A stretch of 13,073 nt of DNA from Nitrospiraceae bacterium UBA6905 (lineage in GTDB: Bacteria > Nitrospirota > Thermodesulfovibrionia > Thermodesulfovibrionales > UBA6898): NCBI GenBank assembly GCA_002451165.1, contig DKBH01000030.1, positions 2,342 to 15,414 of the forward strand, given 5' to 3'. The notes beneath the pieces were generated by a model, which was not told the DNA's origin, ran no database searches, and saw only the letters and a list, made by a program, of their open reading frames with translations. Positions 6,214 through 13,073 of this stretch are shown one piece after another (position 1 is the stretch's first letter; the number at the start of each line of letters is the position of its first letter). The position numbers were made by a program, and so were the translations under genes.

Positions 6214-7194
6214 TCACCACTTCAACAGTGCCGACGCCCAGGTGAGCCCTCCTCCAAAGGCCTCGAGCAGGATATGATCGCCGTCCTTTACCCTGCCGGC
6301 ACGAACTGCCTCGTCAAGGGCGATCGGGACGGAAGCTGCTGAGGTATTTCCGTACTTCTCGATATTGACGAAGACTTTTTCTTCTGGGAGATTCAGCCTT
6401 TTGGCTGTTGCCTGGATTATTCTGAGGTTGGCCTGATGCGGTATCAGCAGGGAGAGCTGTGAAGGGTCAATCCCGTTGTCTTCGATCGTACGTGCTGCAA
6501 TCTCCTCCAGTGTCCTGACGGCGACCTTGAAGGTCTCGTTCCCCTTCATCTTGATAAACTGCATCTTCTTGAGAAGCATCTGCTTTGAGCAAGGAGTCCT
6601 CGTCCCGCCTCCCGGCAGCATGATCAGTTCACCAAGGCCGCCGTCGGCCTGAATGCGCGTCGACATGATGCCGCGCCGTTCCTTGGTTCCTTCAAGGACA
6701 ACCGCACCTGCCCCGTCGCCGAACAGCACACAGGTGGCCCTGTCCTGCCAATCCGTCACCCGGGATAGCACCTCAGTACCGACGAGCAGGATTCTCCGGT
6801 GCGCCTCGGTCCGTATCAGGGAACTCGCCAGATGTAACCCGTAGACAAAACCGGAGCATGCGGCATTTATGTCGAAGGCACCGGTATGCTTTATGCCGAG
6901 GCGGTCCTGGAGAAAACAGGCAGTCGAGGGGAAGGCCATATCCGGGGTGCAGGTGGCAACGATGACGAGGTCGATGTCCTTCGGCTTGAGATGGGCCTGC
7001 TTCAGGGCTTTCTGCGCCGCTGCATAGGCAAGGTCGGATGATGCCTGCGAAGCTCCGGCGATCCTCCGCTCTTTGATGCCGGTGCGTTCGACGATCCACT
7101 GGTCCGACGTGTCAACGATCTTCTCGAGGTCATGATTCGTGATCACGGTGTCCGGGACGTAGGAGCCCGTAGCGGTTATCCGTGCCCTGATCAT
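6214..7194 (-). CDS. fabH: Beta-ketoacyl-ACP synthase III
   Basis: Cytosolic condensing enzyme that starts type II fatty-acid synthesis by joining an acyl-CoA primer (usually acetyl-CoA) to malonyl-ACP. The 326-residue product has the full KAS III triad: Cys113 in NAACSGFVYGL, His253 in LIPHQANLRI and Asn283 in YGNTSAASVP. The N-terminal ATGSYVP and the DQWIVERTGIKERR segment (Trp33, Arg37) that binds CoA are also present. The C-terminus ends FGGGLTWASALLKW, as expected. Its ATG directly follows the plsX stop codon (TAG then ATG, no gap), so translation is probably coupled. The fabD, fabG and acpP genes that often follow are not here; the operon ends and meets a convergent gene. Confidence 0.98.
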   Translation of the reverse strand: MIRARITATGSYVPDTVITNHDLEKIVDTSDQWIVERTGIKERRIAGASQASSDLAYAAAQKALKQAHLKPKDIDLVIVATCTPDMAFPSTACFLQDRLGIKHTGAFDINAACSGFVYGLHLASSLIRTEAHRRILLVGTEVLSRVTDWQDRATCVLFGDGAGAVVLEGTKERRGIMSTRIQADGGLGELIMLPGGGTRTPCSKQMLLKKMQFIKMKGNETFKVAVRTLEEIAARTIEDNGIDPSQLSLLIPHQANLRIIQATAKRLNLPEEKVFVNIEKYGNTSAASVPIALDEAVRAGRVKDGDHILLEAFGGGLTWASALLKW

Positions 7195-8205
7195 CTACCC
7201 CGTCCGTGCCGTGAGATCCGACTGGATCGCCTCGGATATCGCCTCGTATACCCTCTTCCGCGCAAAATCATTGGCAACTCTGAGGGCATTCCTGATCGCC
7301 TTTGCAGAAGACCTTCCATGGCTGATGATACTCGTCCCGTTGATGCCGAGCAGCGGGGCGCCGCCATATTCATCATAGTCCGTTCTCTTCTTGAAATTCC
7401 TGATCGCCGGCTTGAGCATCAGGTATCCGAGCTTTCCTGCGGTAACGTTCGCTATCTCCTTCTTGAGCATTTTCAGGATGGTCTCCGCCAAGCCTTCACT
7501 GATCTTCAGGGCAACATTGCCAATGAACCCATCGCAGACAACAACGTCCGCGATGCCGGTGAAGATATCCTTGCCTTCGATATTGCCGATAAAATTGACG
7601 CTGGACTGTTTGATGAGCTTGAATGCCTCTTTCGTGAGTTCATTGCCCTTGACGTCCTCTTCTCCGATGCTCAGGAGTCCCACTTTCGGCTGCTCCCTTC
7701 CGAGAATCAGCCTGCAGTAGATGTTACCCATAAGCGCGAACTGCTGGAGGTTCTCGGGCTTGCAGTCGACGTTCGCGCCGACGTCAAGGAGGATGAACGT
7801 GTCCTTGAGCGTTGGCATAAGCGTGGCGATGGCAGGACGGTCAACGCCTTTTGACGTGCCGAGAAGAAGCAGAGAAGTCCCCATGACGACGCCCGAATGC
7901 CCGGCACTGACAAAGGCATCTGCCCTGCCGGCCTTGACGAGTCCTACGCCGACCCGGATGGAAGAATCGCGCTTCTTGCGGATCGCTGTCGTGGTGGCTT
8001 CGTGCATCTCCACCACCTGGGATGCATGGACTATGGAGATCCGTCCCGGCTTATGCTTTCTGCTTTTGAGTTCCTTCCTGATGGCAGCTTCATCACCGAC
8101 AAGAATGACTTCGATATCATCCGACTCCTGAACCGTCTCAACAGCGCCTTCAATGTTGACCTGCGGCGCATGGTCCCCCCCCATGGCATCAAGGACTATT
8201 TTCAT
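7195..8205 (-). CDS. plsX: Phosphate acyltransferase PlsX
   Basis: Peripheral membrane enzyme that converts acyl-ACP and phosphate to acyl-phosphate, the donor for PlsY in phosphatidic acid synthesis. The 336-residue product begins MKIVLDAMGGDHAP, the family signature, and contains GHSGVVMG (about 103-110), LLDVGANVDCKPENL and SIGEEDVKGNEL, all typical of PlsX, with normal length. It starts 6 nt after the rpmF stop and has no clear ribosome site, so it may depend on coupling to rpmF translation. Its stop touches the fabH start. The rpmF-plsX-fabH order is one of the most conserved arrangements in bacteria and ties membrane lipid synthesis to growth. Confidence 0.98.
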   Translation of the reverse strand: MKIVLDAMGGDHAPQVNIEGAVETVQESDDIEVILVGDEAAIRKELKSRKHKPGRISIVHASQVVEMHEATTTAIRKKRDSSIRVGVGLVKAGRADAFVSAGHSGVVMGTSLLLLGTSKGVDRPAIATLMPTLKDTFILLDVGANVDCKPENLQQFALMGNIYCRLILGREQPKVGLLSIGEEDVKGNELTKEAFKLIKQSSVNFIGNIEGKDIFTGIADVVVCDGFIGNVALKISEGLAETILKMLKKEIANVTAGKLGYLMLKPAIRNFKKRTDYDEYGGAPLLGINGTSIISHGRSSAKAIRNALRVANDFARKRVYEAISEAIQSDLTARTG

Positions 8206-8211
8206 TCGGTA

Positions 8212-8394
8212 TTATTTTTCTACAATTTCAAGGACTTTTGTTCCATTGTAGGAACCGCAGCTGGGGCATACCCTATGCGGGAGCTTTAACTCCTTGCACT
8301 CGGGGCACTGGCCGAGATTTGGAGACTGGCCCTTCCAGTTGGCTCTCCTCTTGTCTCGTCTCGCACGGGAATGTCTGTGTGTTGGGTTAGCCAA
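8212..8394 (-). CDS. rpmF: 50S ribosomal protein L32 (TTG start)
   Basis: A 60-residue zinc-ribbon ribosomal protein of the large subunit. It starts MANPTHRHSRARRDKRRANW, the normal L32 basic N-terminus, and carries two CXXC pairs (CPEC at 30-33, CPSC at 43-46) that bind zinc. The initiation codon is TTG: the family N-terminus begins exactly there and no in-frame ATG lies close upstream. A strong AAAGGAG (8402-8408) 7 nt upstream, inside the last codons of the yceD-like gene, supports this start. It lies 4 nt downstream of the yceD-like stop codon. Confidence 0.97.
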   Translation of the reverse strand: MANPTHRHSRARRDKRRANWKGQSPNLGQCPECKELKLPHRVCPSCGSYNGTKVLEIVEK

Positions 8395-8398
8395 AGTA

Positions 8399-8908
8399 CT
8401 ACTCCTTTCCTTTATCGAGTAATTTCTTCAAGACCTCAAGCCTCGGGTCTATTTCATGGTCCGTACACGCGCACGTGCCGGAGTTCAGGTCAATACCGCA
8501 CTTCGGGCAGATACCCTTGCATGCCTCATCGCAGAGCGGTTTCATCTGTGCGTTAAGCATAACCTGCTCCCTCAACAGATCCAGCAAGTCCAGTTCATCC
8601 CCGCGGTAGAACCCCATGTCCATCTCATCGTTATGGAGTTCATGCTTTGCAGCGCCGACCTCTTCCACCGGATGATATACGACATGAACCGGAAGTTTGA
8701 GCACCTGACGGAAGCCCTTCAGACATCTGCTGCACACATTATCAAGCTCCACGGACATCTCGCCGGAAACCACTACCTCAGAAGCAACCTTGGTTATAGA
8801 GAGCCAAGCCTTCGCCGGTGAGACAACGGAAATACCTTCTGCGCCGATCTCTTCTTCTACGTCCACGGCAAGGCCTTCTTCCGGAATATCTGCGATCTGT
8901 ATCTTCAT
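8399..8908 (-). CDS. YceD/DUF177-family protein (23S rRNA accumulation type)
   Basis: A 169-residue DUF177 protein encoded directly upstream of rpmF, its usual place. Family members (YceD in E. coli, DUF177 in plants) are linked to 23S rRNA accumulation or processing and early 50S assembly. Visible features are an N-terminal beta-rich part, a CSRC pair (Cys59, Cys62), the acidic YRGDELDLLDLLREQVMLNAQMKPLC segment in split form around 101-126, and a cysteine cluster at 126-148 (C-x3-C-x3-CPKC, then CAC). The two CXXC-like pairs probably bind zinc; not all YceD homologues keep them. It is the first gene of the operon. The ATG is preceded by AGGG about 10 nt upstream, a modest ribosome site. Confidence 0.92.
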   Translation of the reverse strand: MKIQIADIPEEGLAVDVEEEIGAEGISVVSPAKAWLSITKVASEVVVSGEMSVELDNVCSRCLKGFRQVLKLPVHVVYHPVEEVGAAKHELHNDEMDMGFYRGDELDLLDLLREQVMLNAQMKPLCDEACKGICPKCGIDLNSGTCACTDHEIDPRLEVLKKLLDKGKE

Positions 8909-8934
8909 GGTTAAAGACCCTAAAACGAAGTATG

Positions 8935-8964
8935 ATTATAGTGATTCAGCGGGAAAGAAGTCAA
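8935..8964 (-). promoter_or_regulatory. Promoter of the yceD-like/rpmF/plsX/fabH operon
   Basis: On the minus strand TTGACT (8959-8964) is followed after 18 nt by a perfect TATAAT (8935-8940). Transcription would begin near 8928, giving a leader of about 20 nt before the yceD-like ATG. It is the best promoter match in the 158-bp divergent region shared with mutS. Confidence 0.8.
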
Positions 8965-9048
8965 GAAAATCGCCCTGCCGCAGGCGCTGGAACGTTATCC
9001 CGCGGCTCATCCCTGCCCTGCCTGACGGGTTGCACTTTGGCCGGTGTA

Positions 9049-9054
9049 TATTAT
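9049..9054 (+). promoter_or_regulatory. Possible -10 box of mutS
   Basis: TATTAT, a 5 of 6 match to the -10 consensus, lies 12 nt before the mutS ATG in an AT-rich patch. I see no good -35 hexamer at the proper distance and no clear ribosome site, so the transcript leader may be very short. Weak evidence. Confidence 0.25.
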
Positions 9055-9066
9055 TTAATATCGGAT

Positions 9067-11646
9067 ATGTCCGAGCTCACTCCCCTTATGAAGCAGTATA
9101 CGGCAATCAAGGAACAGTACCCTGACGCTATTGTCCTGTTTCGGCTCGGCGACTTTTACGAAATGTTCGGGGAGGACGCGGAAACGGCATCACGCATCCT
9201 CCAGATAGCGCTCACGTCGCGCGACAAAACAAAGGAAAATCCTTTGCCGATGTGCGGCGTTCCTTACTTTGCGGCAGATTCCTATATCGCGAAGCTCATC
9301 AGGGCAGGGTTGAAGGTCGCGGTCTGCGAGCAGGTAGAGGACCCGAAGGCTGCAAAGGGCATCGTAGCGCGTGAAGTAGTCCGGGTCATAACACCCGGCA
9401 CGCATACTCCGGAAAATCCGAAGGAAAACAGCTATATCCTCTCCATCTACCCTGCCGGGAGAAAACACGGCATTGCAGCCGCTGACATATCAACAAACCA
9501 GTTCATCGTCTTCGAAACGGATGAAAACATCGAGGATGAAGTAAGCAGGTTCGAGCCGCGGGAAATCGTGCTGCCGGCCGGGCTCAGGGAAAACCTCCAT
9601 TACGCTGAAGTCCTTGCAGGCAAGTATCTTACCTTCCAGGATGACTGGTCCTTTGATTATCCCGACGCATATAGCACGCTGACGAACCACTTCAAGGTGA
9701 GTTCCCTTGACGGTTTCGGCTGCGAAGGCATAACTGCAGGAATCTCCGCGGCAGGCGCTCTCCTTGACTACCTGAGGATCACTTTGAAGGAGACACCGGG
9801 CTTCAAAAAAATCACGGCTTTTCGCCAGAGCGCAAACATGTTCCTCGACGCAGCCACCCAGCGCAACCTCGAACTGACGCACGCTCTGAAGGATGGCGCT
9901 CGGGAAGGCACGCTCCTCTGGGCCCTTGACGAGACCCTGACGCCCATGGGGGGCAGGATGCTCCGCAATGCCCTGCTGCGACCCTTCACCGACAGTGCGC
10001 AGATACGCATACGCCTCGACGCTCTGGAACTGCTGATTGAGGACTTTGAACTCCTGGAAATGCTCCGGACCGGTCTCAGAAAGATCCAGGACCTGGAACG
10101 ACTTGCTTCCCGTGTGGCTTCGGGCAAGGCGAATGGCAGAGACCTTATCGCGATCAAGACCTCGCTCAGCGAGGTCCCCGTGCTGAAAAAAGCTCTTGCG
10201 TCCTCGCGCGACTCCTATCTGAAGTCCTTGGCGGAAGAGATAACCGAGTCGACGCCGTTGCGGGATCGTATCGCAAAGAGTATCGTCGATACCCCTCCCC
10301 TGAGCACCCGCGACGGCGGCATCATCCGGGACGGTTTCAACCTTGAGATCGATGAATTACGGTCTCTCTCTTTGAGGGGAAAGGACTTCATCGCCGAGAT
10401 GGAGTCACGGGAGCGGAAAAGGACCAGTATCAATTCGCTCAAGGTCGGGTATAATAGGGTGTTCGGCTACTACATCGAAGTTACCAAGGCCAATCTCGAT
10501 ATGGTCCCCGCGGACTACGTCAGAAAACAGACGCTCGTCGGCGGCGAGCGCTTTATCACACCCGAGCTGAAGGATTATGAAAATAAGATTCTCGGCTCGG
10601 AAGAACGGCTCAAGAGCCTTGAACAGGAAGTCTTCACCCAACTCCTCAACGCGGTGCGGGAAGAGGCTGACCATCTCCAGAAAACGGCAGCAGCGCTCGC
10701 CGCCGTTGATCTCCTCGCAGCGCTTTCCGTCGTGGCAAAACGGCATGGTTACGCGAAGCCTGAGATCGTGGATGAACCGGTCATCGAGATATCAGACGGA
10801 AGGCATCCGGTACTCGAGCGTATGGCCTCCGGGGAGCGGTTCATAGCGAACAGCACCGCGATGGACACACAGGACAGCCTGCTGCTCATACTCACCGGAC
10901 CGAACATGGCCGGCAAGTCGACGTATATGCGGCAGGTCGCGCTCATGACGCTTATGGCGCAGATGGGAAGTTTCGTGCCGGCAGCGGCTGCGCGGATCGG
11001 TATCGCTGACAGAATATTCACGCGTATCGGGGCCGCCGACGTTATCGCCAAAGGCCAAAGCACGTTCATGGTGGAGATGATCGAGGCTGCGAACATCATC
11101 CATAATGCTACGTCGAGGAGCCTGATTATCCTAGACGAAGTCGGCAGAGGCACGAGTACCTTTGACGGCATCAGCATCGCTTGGGCTATCGCAGAGCACA
11201 TCCTGAACAGTATCCGCGCACGCACGCTATTTGCAACGCATTACAACGAACTCACGGAACTCGCACTGATGCATGACGGCGTAAAGAACTACAACATTTC
11301 TGTCAGGGAATGGGGCGACGAGGTCATCTTCCTGCGAAAGATCGAGGAGGGCCCCGCGGATAAGAGCTACGGTATCCAGGTAGCCCGCCTCGCCGGCATG
11401 CCGGACAGCGTTATCAGCCGGGCAAAGGAAGTGCTGCACAACCTCGAGAAAGAAGAACTGAATGAGGCTGGCGCGCCGAAATTCGCTTCCCAACGGTCGG
11501 GGAAACGGAAGAAAGAACAGCTCGATCTCTTCGCTGCATCCGGCAGCTCGGTCATTGATGCAATCCTCGCTCTGGATACGGAATCGATCGGGCCTGAAGA
11601 AGCCCGTGAGACGCTCAGAGAACTGAAAAAGAGAATACGCATGTAG
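9067..11646 (+). CDS. mutS: DNA mismatch repair ATPase MutS
   Basis: Mismatch-recognition protein that binds mispaired DNA as a clamp and recruits MutL. The 859-residue length matches the family (E. coli 853). Motifs in order: the mismatch-reading Phe-X-Glu in GDFYEMF (Phe30, Glu32); the connector, lever and clamp domains; Walker A GPNMAGKST at 611-619; Walker B LIILDEVGRGTSTFDG with Asp690 and Glu691; and FATHYNEL around 722. Near the C-terminus QLDLF (818-822) is a consensus beta-clamp binding motif, followed by the usual helical tetramerisation tail. The frame is open for 83 codons further upstream, but that part overlaps the divergent promoter and the yceD-like gene. MSELTPLMKQY at 9067 is the normal N-terminus. 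No strong ribosome site precedes it. Confidence 0.98.
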   Translation: MSELTPLMKQYTAIKEQYPDAIVLFRLGDFYEMFGEDAETASRILQIALTSRDKTKENPLPMCGVPYFAADSYIAKLIRAGLKVAVCEQVEDPKAAKGIVAREVVRVITPGTHTPENPKENSYILSIYPAGRKHGIAAADISTNQFIVFETDENIEDEVSRFEPREIVLPAGLRENLHYAEVLAGKYLTFQDDWSFDYPDAYSTLTNHFKVSSLDGFGCEGITAGISAAGALLDYLRITLKETPGFKKITAFRQSANMFLDAATQRNLELTHALKDGAREGTLLWALDETLTPMGGRMLRNALLRPFTDSAQIRIRLDALELLIEDFELLEMLRTGLRKIQDLERLASRVASGKANGRDLIAIKTSLSEVPVLKKALASSRDSYLKSLAEEITESTPLRDRIAKSIVDTPPLSTRDGGIIRDGFNLEIDELRSLSLRGKDFIAEMESRERKRTSINSLKVGYNRVFGYYIEVTKANLDMVPADYVRKQTLVGGERFITPELKDYENKILGSEERLKSLEQEVFTQLLNAVREEADHLQKTAAALAAVDLLAALSVVAKRHGYAKPEIVDEPVIEISDGRHPVLERMASGERFIANSTAMDTQDSLLLILTGPNMAGKSTYMRQVALMTLMAQMGSFVPAAAARIGIADRIFTRIGAADVIAKGQSTFMVEMIEAANIIHNATSRSLIILDEVGRGTSTFDGISIAWAIAEHILNSIRARTLFATHYNELTELALMHDGVKNYNISVREWGDEVIFLRKIEEGPADKSYGIQVARLAGMPDSVISRAKEVLHNLEKEELNEAGAPKFASQRSGKRKKEQLDLFAASGSSVIDAILALDTESIGPEEARETLRELKKRIRM

Positions 11647-11651
11647 GTGCC

Positions 11652-11677
11652 GATGCCCTTTCCTGCCGCAGGGCATC
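11652..11677 (+). terminator. Hairpin downstream of mutS, weak terminator candidate
   Basis: GATGCCCT (11652-11659) and AGGGCATC (11670-11677) form a perfect 8-bp stem around a 10-base loop, 5 nt after the mutS stop codon. No T-run follows on the plus strand, so it may protect the mutS mRNA end or cause only partial termination. It lies in the 82-bp gap before gcvH. Confidence 0.45.
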
Positions 11678-11728
11678 ATGCTATCATAGGTCAATATCGT
11701 TACAGCAGCTGTTTAAAGGAGGAATGCT

Positions 11729-12115
11729 ATGCATCCGCAGGATCTCAGGTACCATAAGGAACACACATGGGTAAGGGTCTCGGGCAATAAAGGCACGATC
11801 GGCATCACGGACTATGCTCAAGATGCGCTGGGGGATATTGTCTACATCGACCTTCCCGAGATCGATTCATCGGCAGAGGCGAATACTGAAATCTCGGAGA
11901 TTGAGTCCACCAAATCTACCTCTTCGGTTATCTCGCCGGTCAGTGGAAGGGTCCTGGAAGTCAACGAAGAACTTACGGAGACTCCGGAGATCATCAACGA
12001 GGATCCCTACGAGCGAGGATGGATCGCCGTCATCGAGCTTGATACCCCCTCCGAGCTCGATGACCTTCTTGACGCTGCTGAGTACGGGAAACTGGTTGAT
12101 GAGGAATCTAAGTGA
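11729..12115 (+). CDS. gcvH: Glycine cleavage system H protein
   Basis: Small lipoyl-carrier protein that shuttles the aminomethyl group between the P, T and L proteins of glycine cleavage. The 128-residue product has the expected HTWVRV start region, the GITDYAQDALGDIVYIDLPEI segment and the lipoyl-lysine motif EIESTKSTSSVISPVSG with Lys62 as attachment site. It ends with the GWIAVIELDTPSELDDLLDAAEY helix region typical of the family. The lysine context (STKSTSSV) differs from the common SVKAASDV form but keeps the essential Glu, Lys and Pro positions. A strong AAAGGAGG lies about 6 nt before the ATG. The stop overlaps the next gene's GTG, so gcvH and lpd are co-translated. GcvT and GcvP are not in the window. 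Confidence 0.96.
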   Translation: MHPQDLRYHKEHTWVRVSGNKGTIGITDYAQDALGDIVYIDLPEIDSSAEANTEISEIESTKSTSSVISPVSGRVLEVNEELTETPEIINEDPYERGWIAVIELDTPSELDDLLDAAEYGKLVDEESK

Positions 12116-13073
12116 AGCTAGCGATCCTCGGCTCAGGGCCGGGCGGCTATGTTGCCGCCATAAAAGCCGCCCAGCTGGGAGCGCAGGTAACGATCATCGA
12201 AAAAGACGAAATAGGCGGCACCTGTCTGAATTGGGGATGCATACCGACGAAGACCCTGCGGGCTTCCGTAGACGCCCTCGCCGCCGTCAAGGACCTCGAT
12301 GCTTTCGGCGTTGAGCTGAAAGGAAACGTCATTCCCGACCTTTCGAGGATGGTCGACAGAAAAAACAGCGTCGTCTCGTCTTTGTCCAGGGGGATAAAAG
12401 CCCTTTTCAAGAGCTGGGGCATCGTTTTCGTGAACGGCAGAGGGGTTCTGCTGTCTCCGAAAGAAATAGCGGTCACGCAAAAAGACGGCTCGACGAAAAC
12501 CGTAGCAGCGGAGAACATCATCATCGCTACCGGCTCCCGGCCTTCCGAAATCCCCGCGCTTCCTTTCGATGCAACGCATGTCATATCCTCTACAGAAGCC
12601 CTTGAAATGAGGGATATCCCCCGGAGCCTGATCATCGTCGGTGCAGGGGTGATCGGCTGCGAATTCGCATTCATCTTTCGCGAACTGGGAAGCGAGGTAA
12701 CGATCGTCGAGGCGCTTCCCCGTGCAGTCGCCACAGAAGACTGGGAGATATGCGAGGCCCTGGAGAAGGAACTGAAAAAAAAGAGGATACAGCTGATCAC
12801 CGGCAGGGAGGTCGTGAAGACCGCAATTGGACCCGACGGGGTCCGTGCGCTCATGTCCGATGGCAAGGAAATTCTTGCAGAAAAGGTCCTGGTCTCCATC
12901 GGTAGAAGACTTAACACCGACAGTATCGGCCTTGAGCAGCTTGGGATCCGGACCGGTGCACGATGTGAGATCCTGGTAAACGAACGCATGGAGACAAACG
13001 TCACCGGCGTCTATGCGATAGGAGACGTTACGGGACGGATGCTCCTGGCGCACAAGGCATCTGCCGAAGGGAT
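12112..13073 (+). CDS. lpdA: Dihydrolipoamide dehydrogenase (E3 / L protein), cut by right edge
   Basis: FAD-dependent enzyme that reoxidises dihydrolipoyl groups with NAD+, here presumably on the adjacent GcvH and possibly on 2-oxoacid dehydrogenases. I translated 320 codons from GTG 12112 without a stop to the window end; the dimer domain (about 130-140 residues by family length) lies outside. Seen are the FAD-binding GSGPGG (7-12), the redox disulfide motif GGTCLNWGCIPTK (Cys38, Cys43), ATGSRP, the NAD-binding GAGVIGCEFA with a Glu at the end of the next strand (VTIVEA), and the second FAD motif YAIGDVTG. The GTG overlaps the gcvH stop as GTGA, and GAGGA lies about 7 nt upstream, which supports this start. 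Long antisense frames over this gene are shadows. Confidence 0.96.
   Translation, partial: MKLAILGSGPGGYVAAIKAAQLGAQVTIIEKDEIGGTCLNWGCIPTKTLRASVDALAAVKDLDAFGVELKGNVIPDLSRMVDRKNSVVSSLSRGIKALFKSWGIVFVNGRGVLLSPKEIAVTQKDGSTKTVAAENIIIATGSRPSEIPALPFDATHVISSTEALEMRDIPRSLIIVGAGVIGCEFAFIFRELGSEVTIVEALPRAVATEDWEICEALEKELKKKRIQLITGREVVKTAIGPDGVRALMSDGKEILAEKVLVSIGRRLNTDSIGLEQLGIRTGARCEILVNERMETNVTGVYAIGDVTGRMLLAHKASAEG

Noticed and set aside
7132..7854. Plus-strand open frame of 240 codons opposite plsX and fabH
   Set aside because: Antisense to two well-conserved genes, with no domain or ribosome site.
8818..9066. N-terminal extension of MutS by 83 codons
   Set aside because: It overlaps the divergent promoter and the yceD-like gene, and has low-quality Arg/Ser/Leu-rich sequence; MutS proteins begin at the 9067 position.
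12133..13053. Long minus-strand open frames (about 285-306 codons) at the right end
   Set aside because: They lie antisense to the dihydrolipoamide dehydrogenase frame, which has clear FAD, NAD and disulfide motifs; the antisense products show no recognisable domain.
1..13073. CRISPR array, insertion sequence, phage gene or toxin-antitoxin pair
   Set aside because: No spaced direct repeats, transposase or integrase motifs, or paired small toxin-like genes were seen; almost all bases belong to recognised genes.

Overview
The window is ordinary bacterial chromosome at moderate GC. It carries an arsenic-resistance operon, one tRNA gene and several housekeeping operons. The gene set (ACR3-type arsenite pump with thioredoxin-linked ArsC, a YceD-rpmF-plsX-fabH operon, NfeD plus slipin, MutS, GcvH plus Lpd) fits a free-living Gram-negative bacterium. 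A Nitrospirota- or Desulfobacterota-like lineage is my guess, at low confidence, because no marker here settles the phylum.

Layout from left to right. (1) 1-2922, minus strand: an ars operon read as permease (ArsP/DUF318 type), small CXXC thioredoxin-like protein, ArsR, ArsC, ACR3 efflux pump. The last gene runs off the left edge. The genes are packed tightly, with two 4-nt ATGA overlaps and a promoter plus candidate operator dyad at about 2955-2985. (2) 2923-3343, non-coding: this promoter, a small hairpin, a strong intrinsic terminator, a tRNA-Asn(GTT) gene on the minus strand and its promoter. (3) 3344-6155, plus strand: NfeD-type membrane serine protease, its slipin/SPFH partner, and a DedA/TVP38-family membrane protein. 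The last of these seems to lack a standard start codon and has a perfect 12-bp inverted repeat in its first codons. (4) 6214-8908, minus strand: yceD-like, rpmF (TTG start), plsX and fabH, a conserved ribosome/lipid-synthesis operon with a clear sigma-70-like promoter. (5) 9067-13073, plus strand: mutS, gcvH and a dihydrolipoamide dehydrogenase gene cut by the right edge.

How the genes work together. ArsC reduces arsenate to arsenite with thioredoxin electrons, ACR3 exports arsenite, ArsR senses it, and the permease and CXXC protein probably widen the substrate range. PlsX and FabH start phospholipid and fatty-acid synthesis. GcvH and Lpd are two parts of the glycine cleavage system.

I found no mobile element, CRISPR array or clearly new system. 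The most unusual spot is the 5' end of the DedA-family gene (5411-5490). Both edge genes (ACR3 and Lpd) are open reading frames without a stop inside the window.
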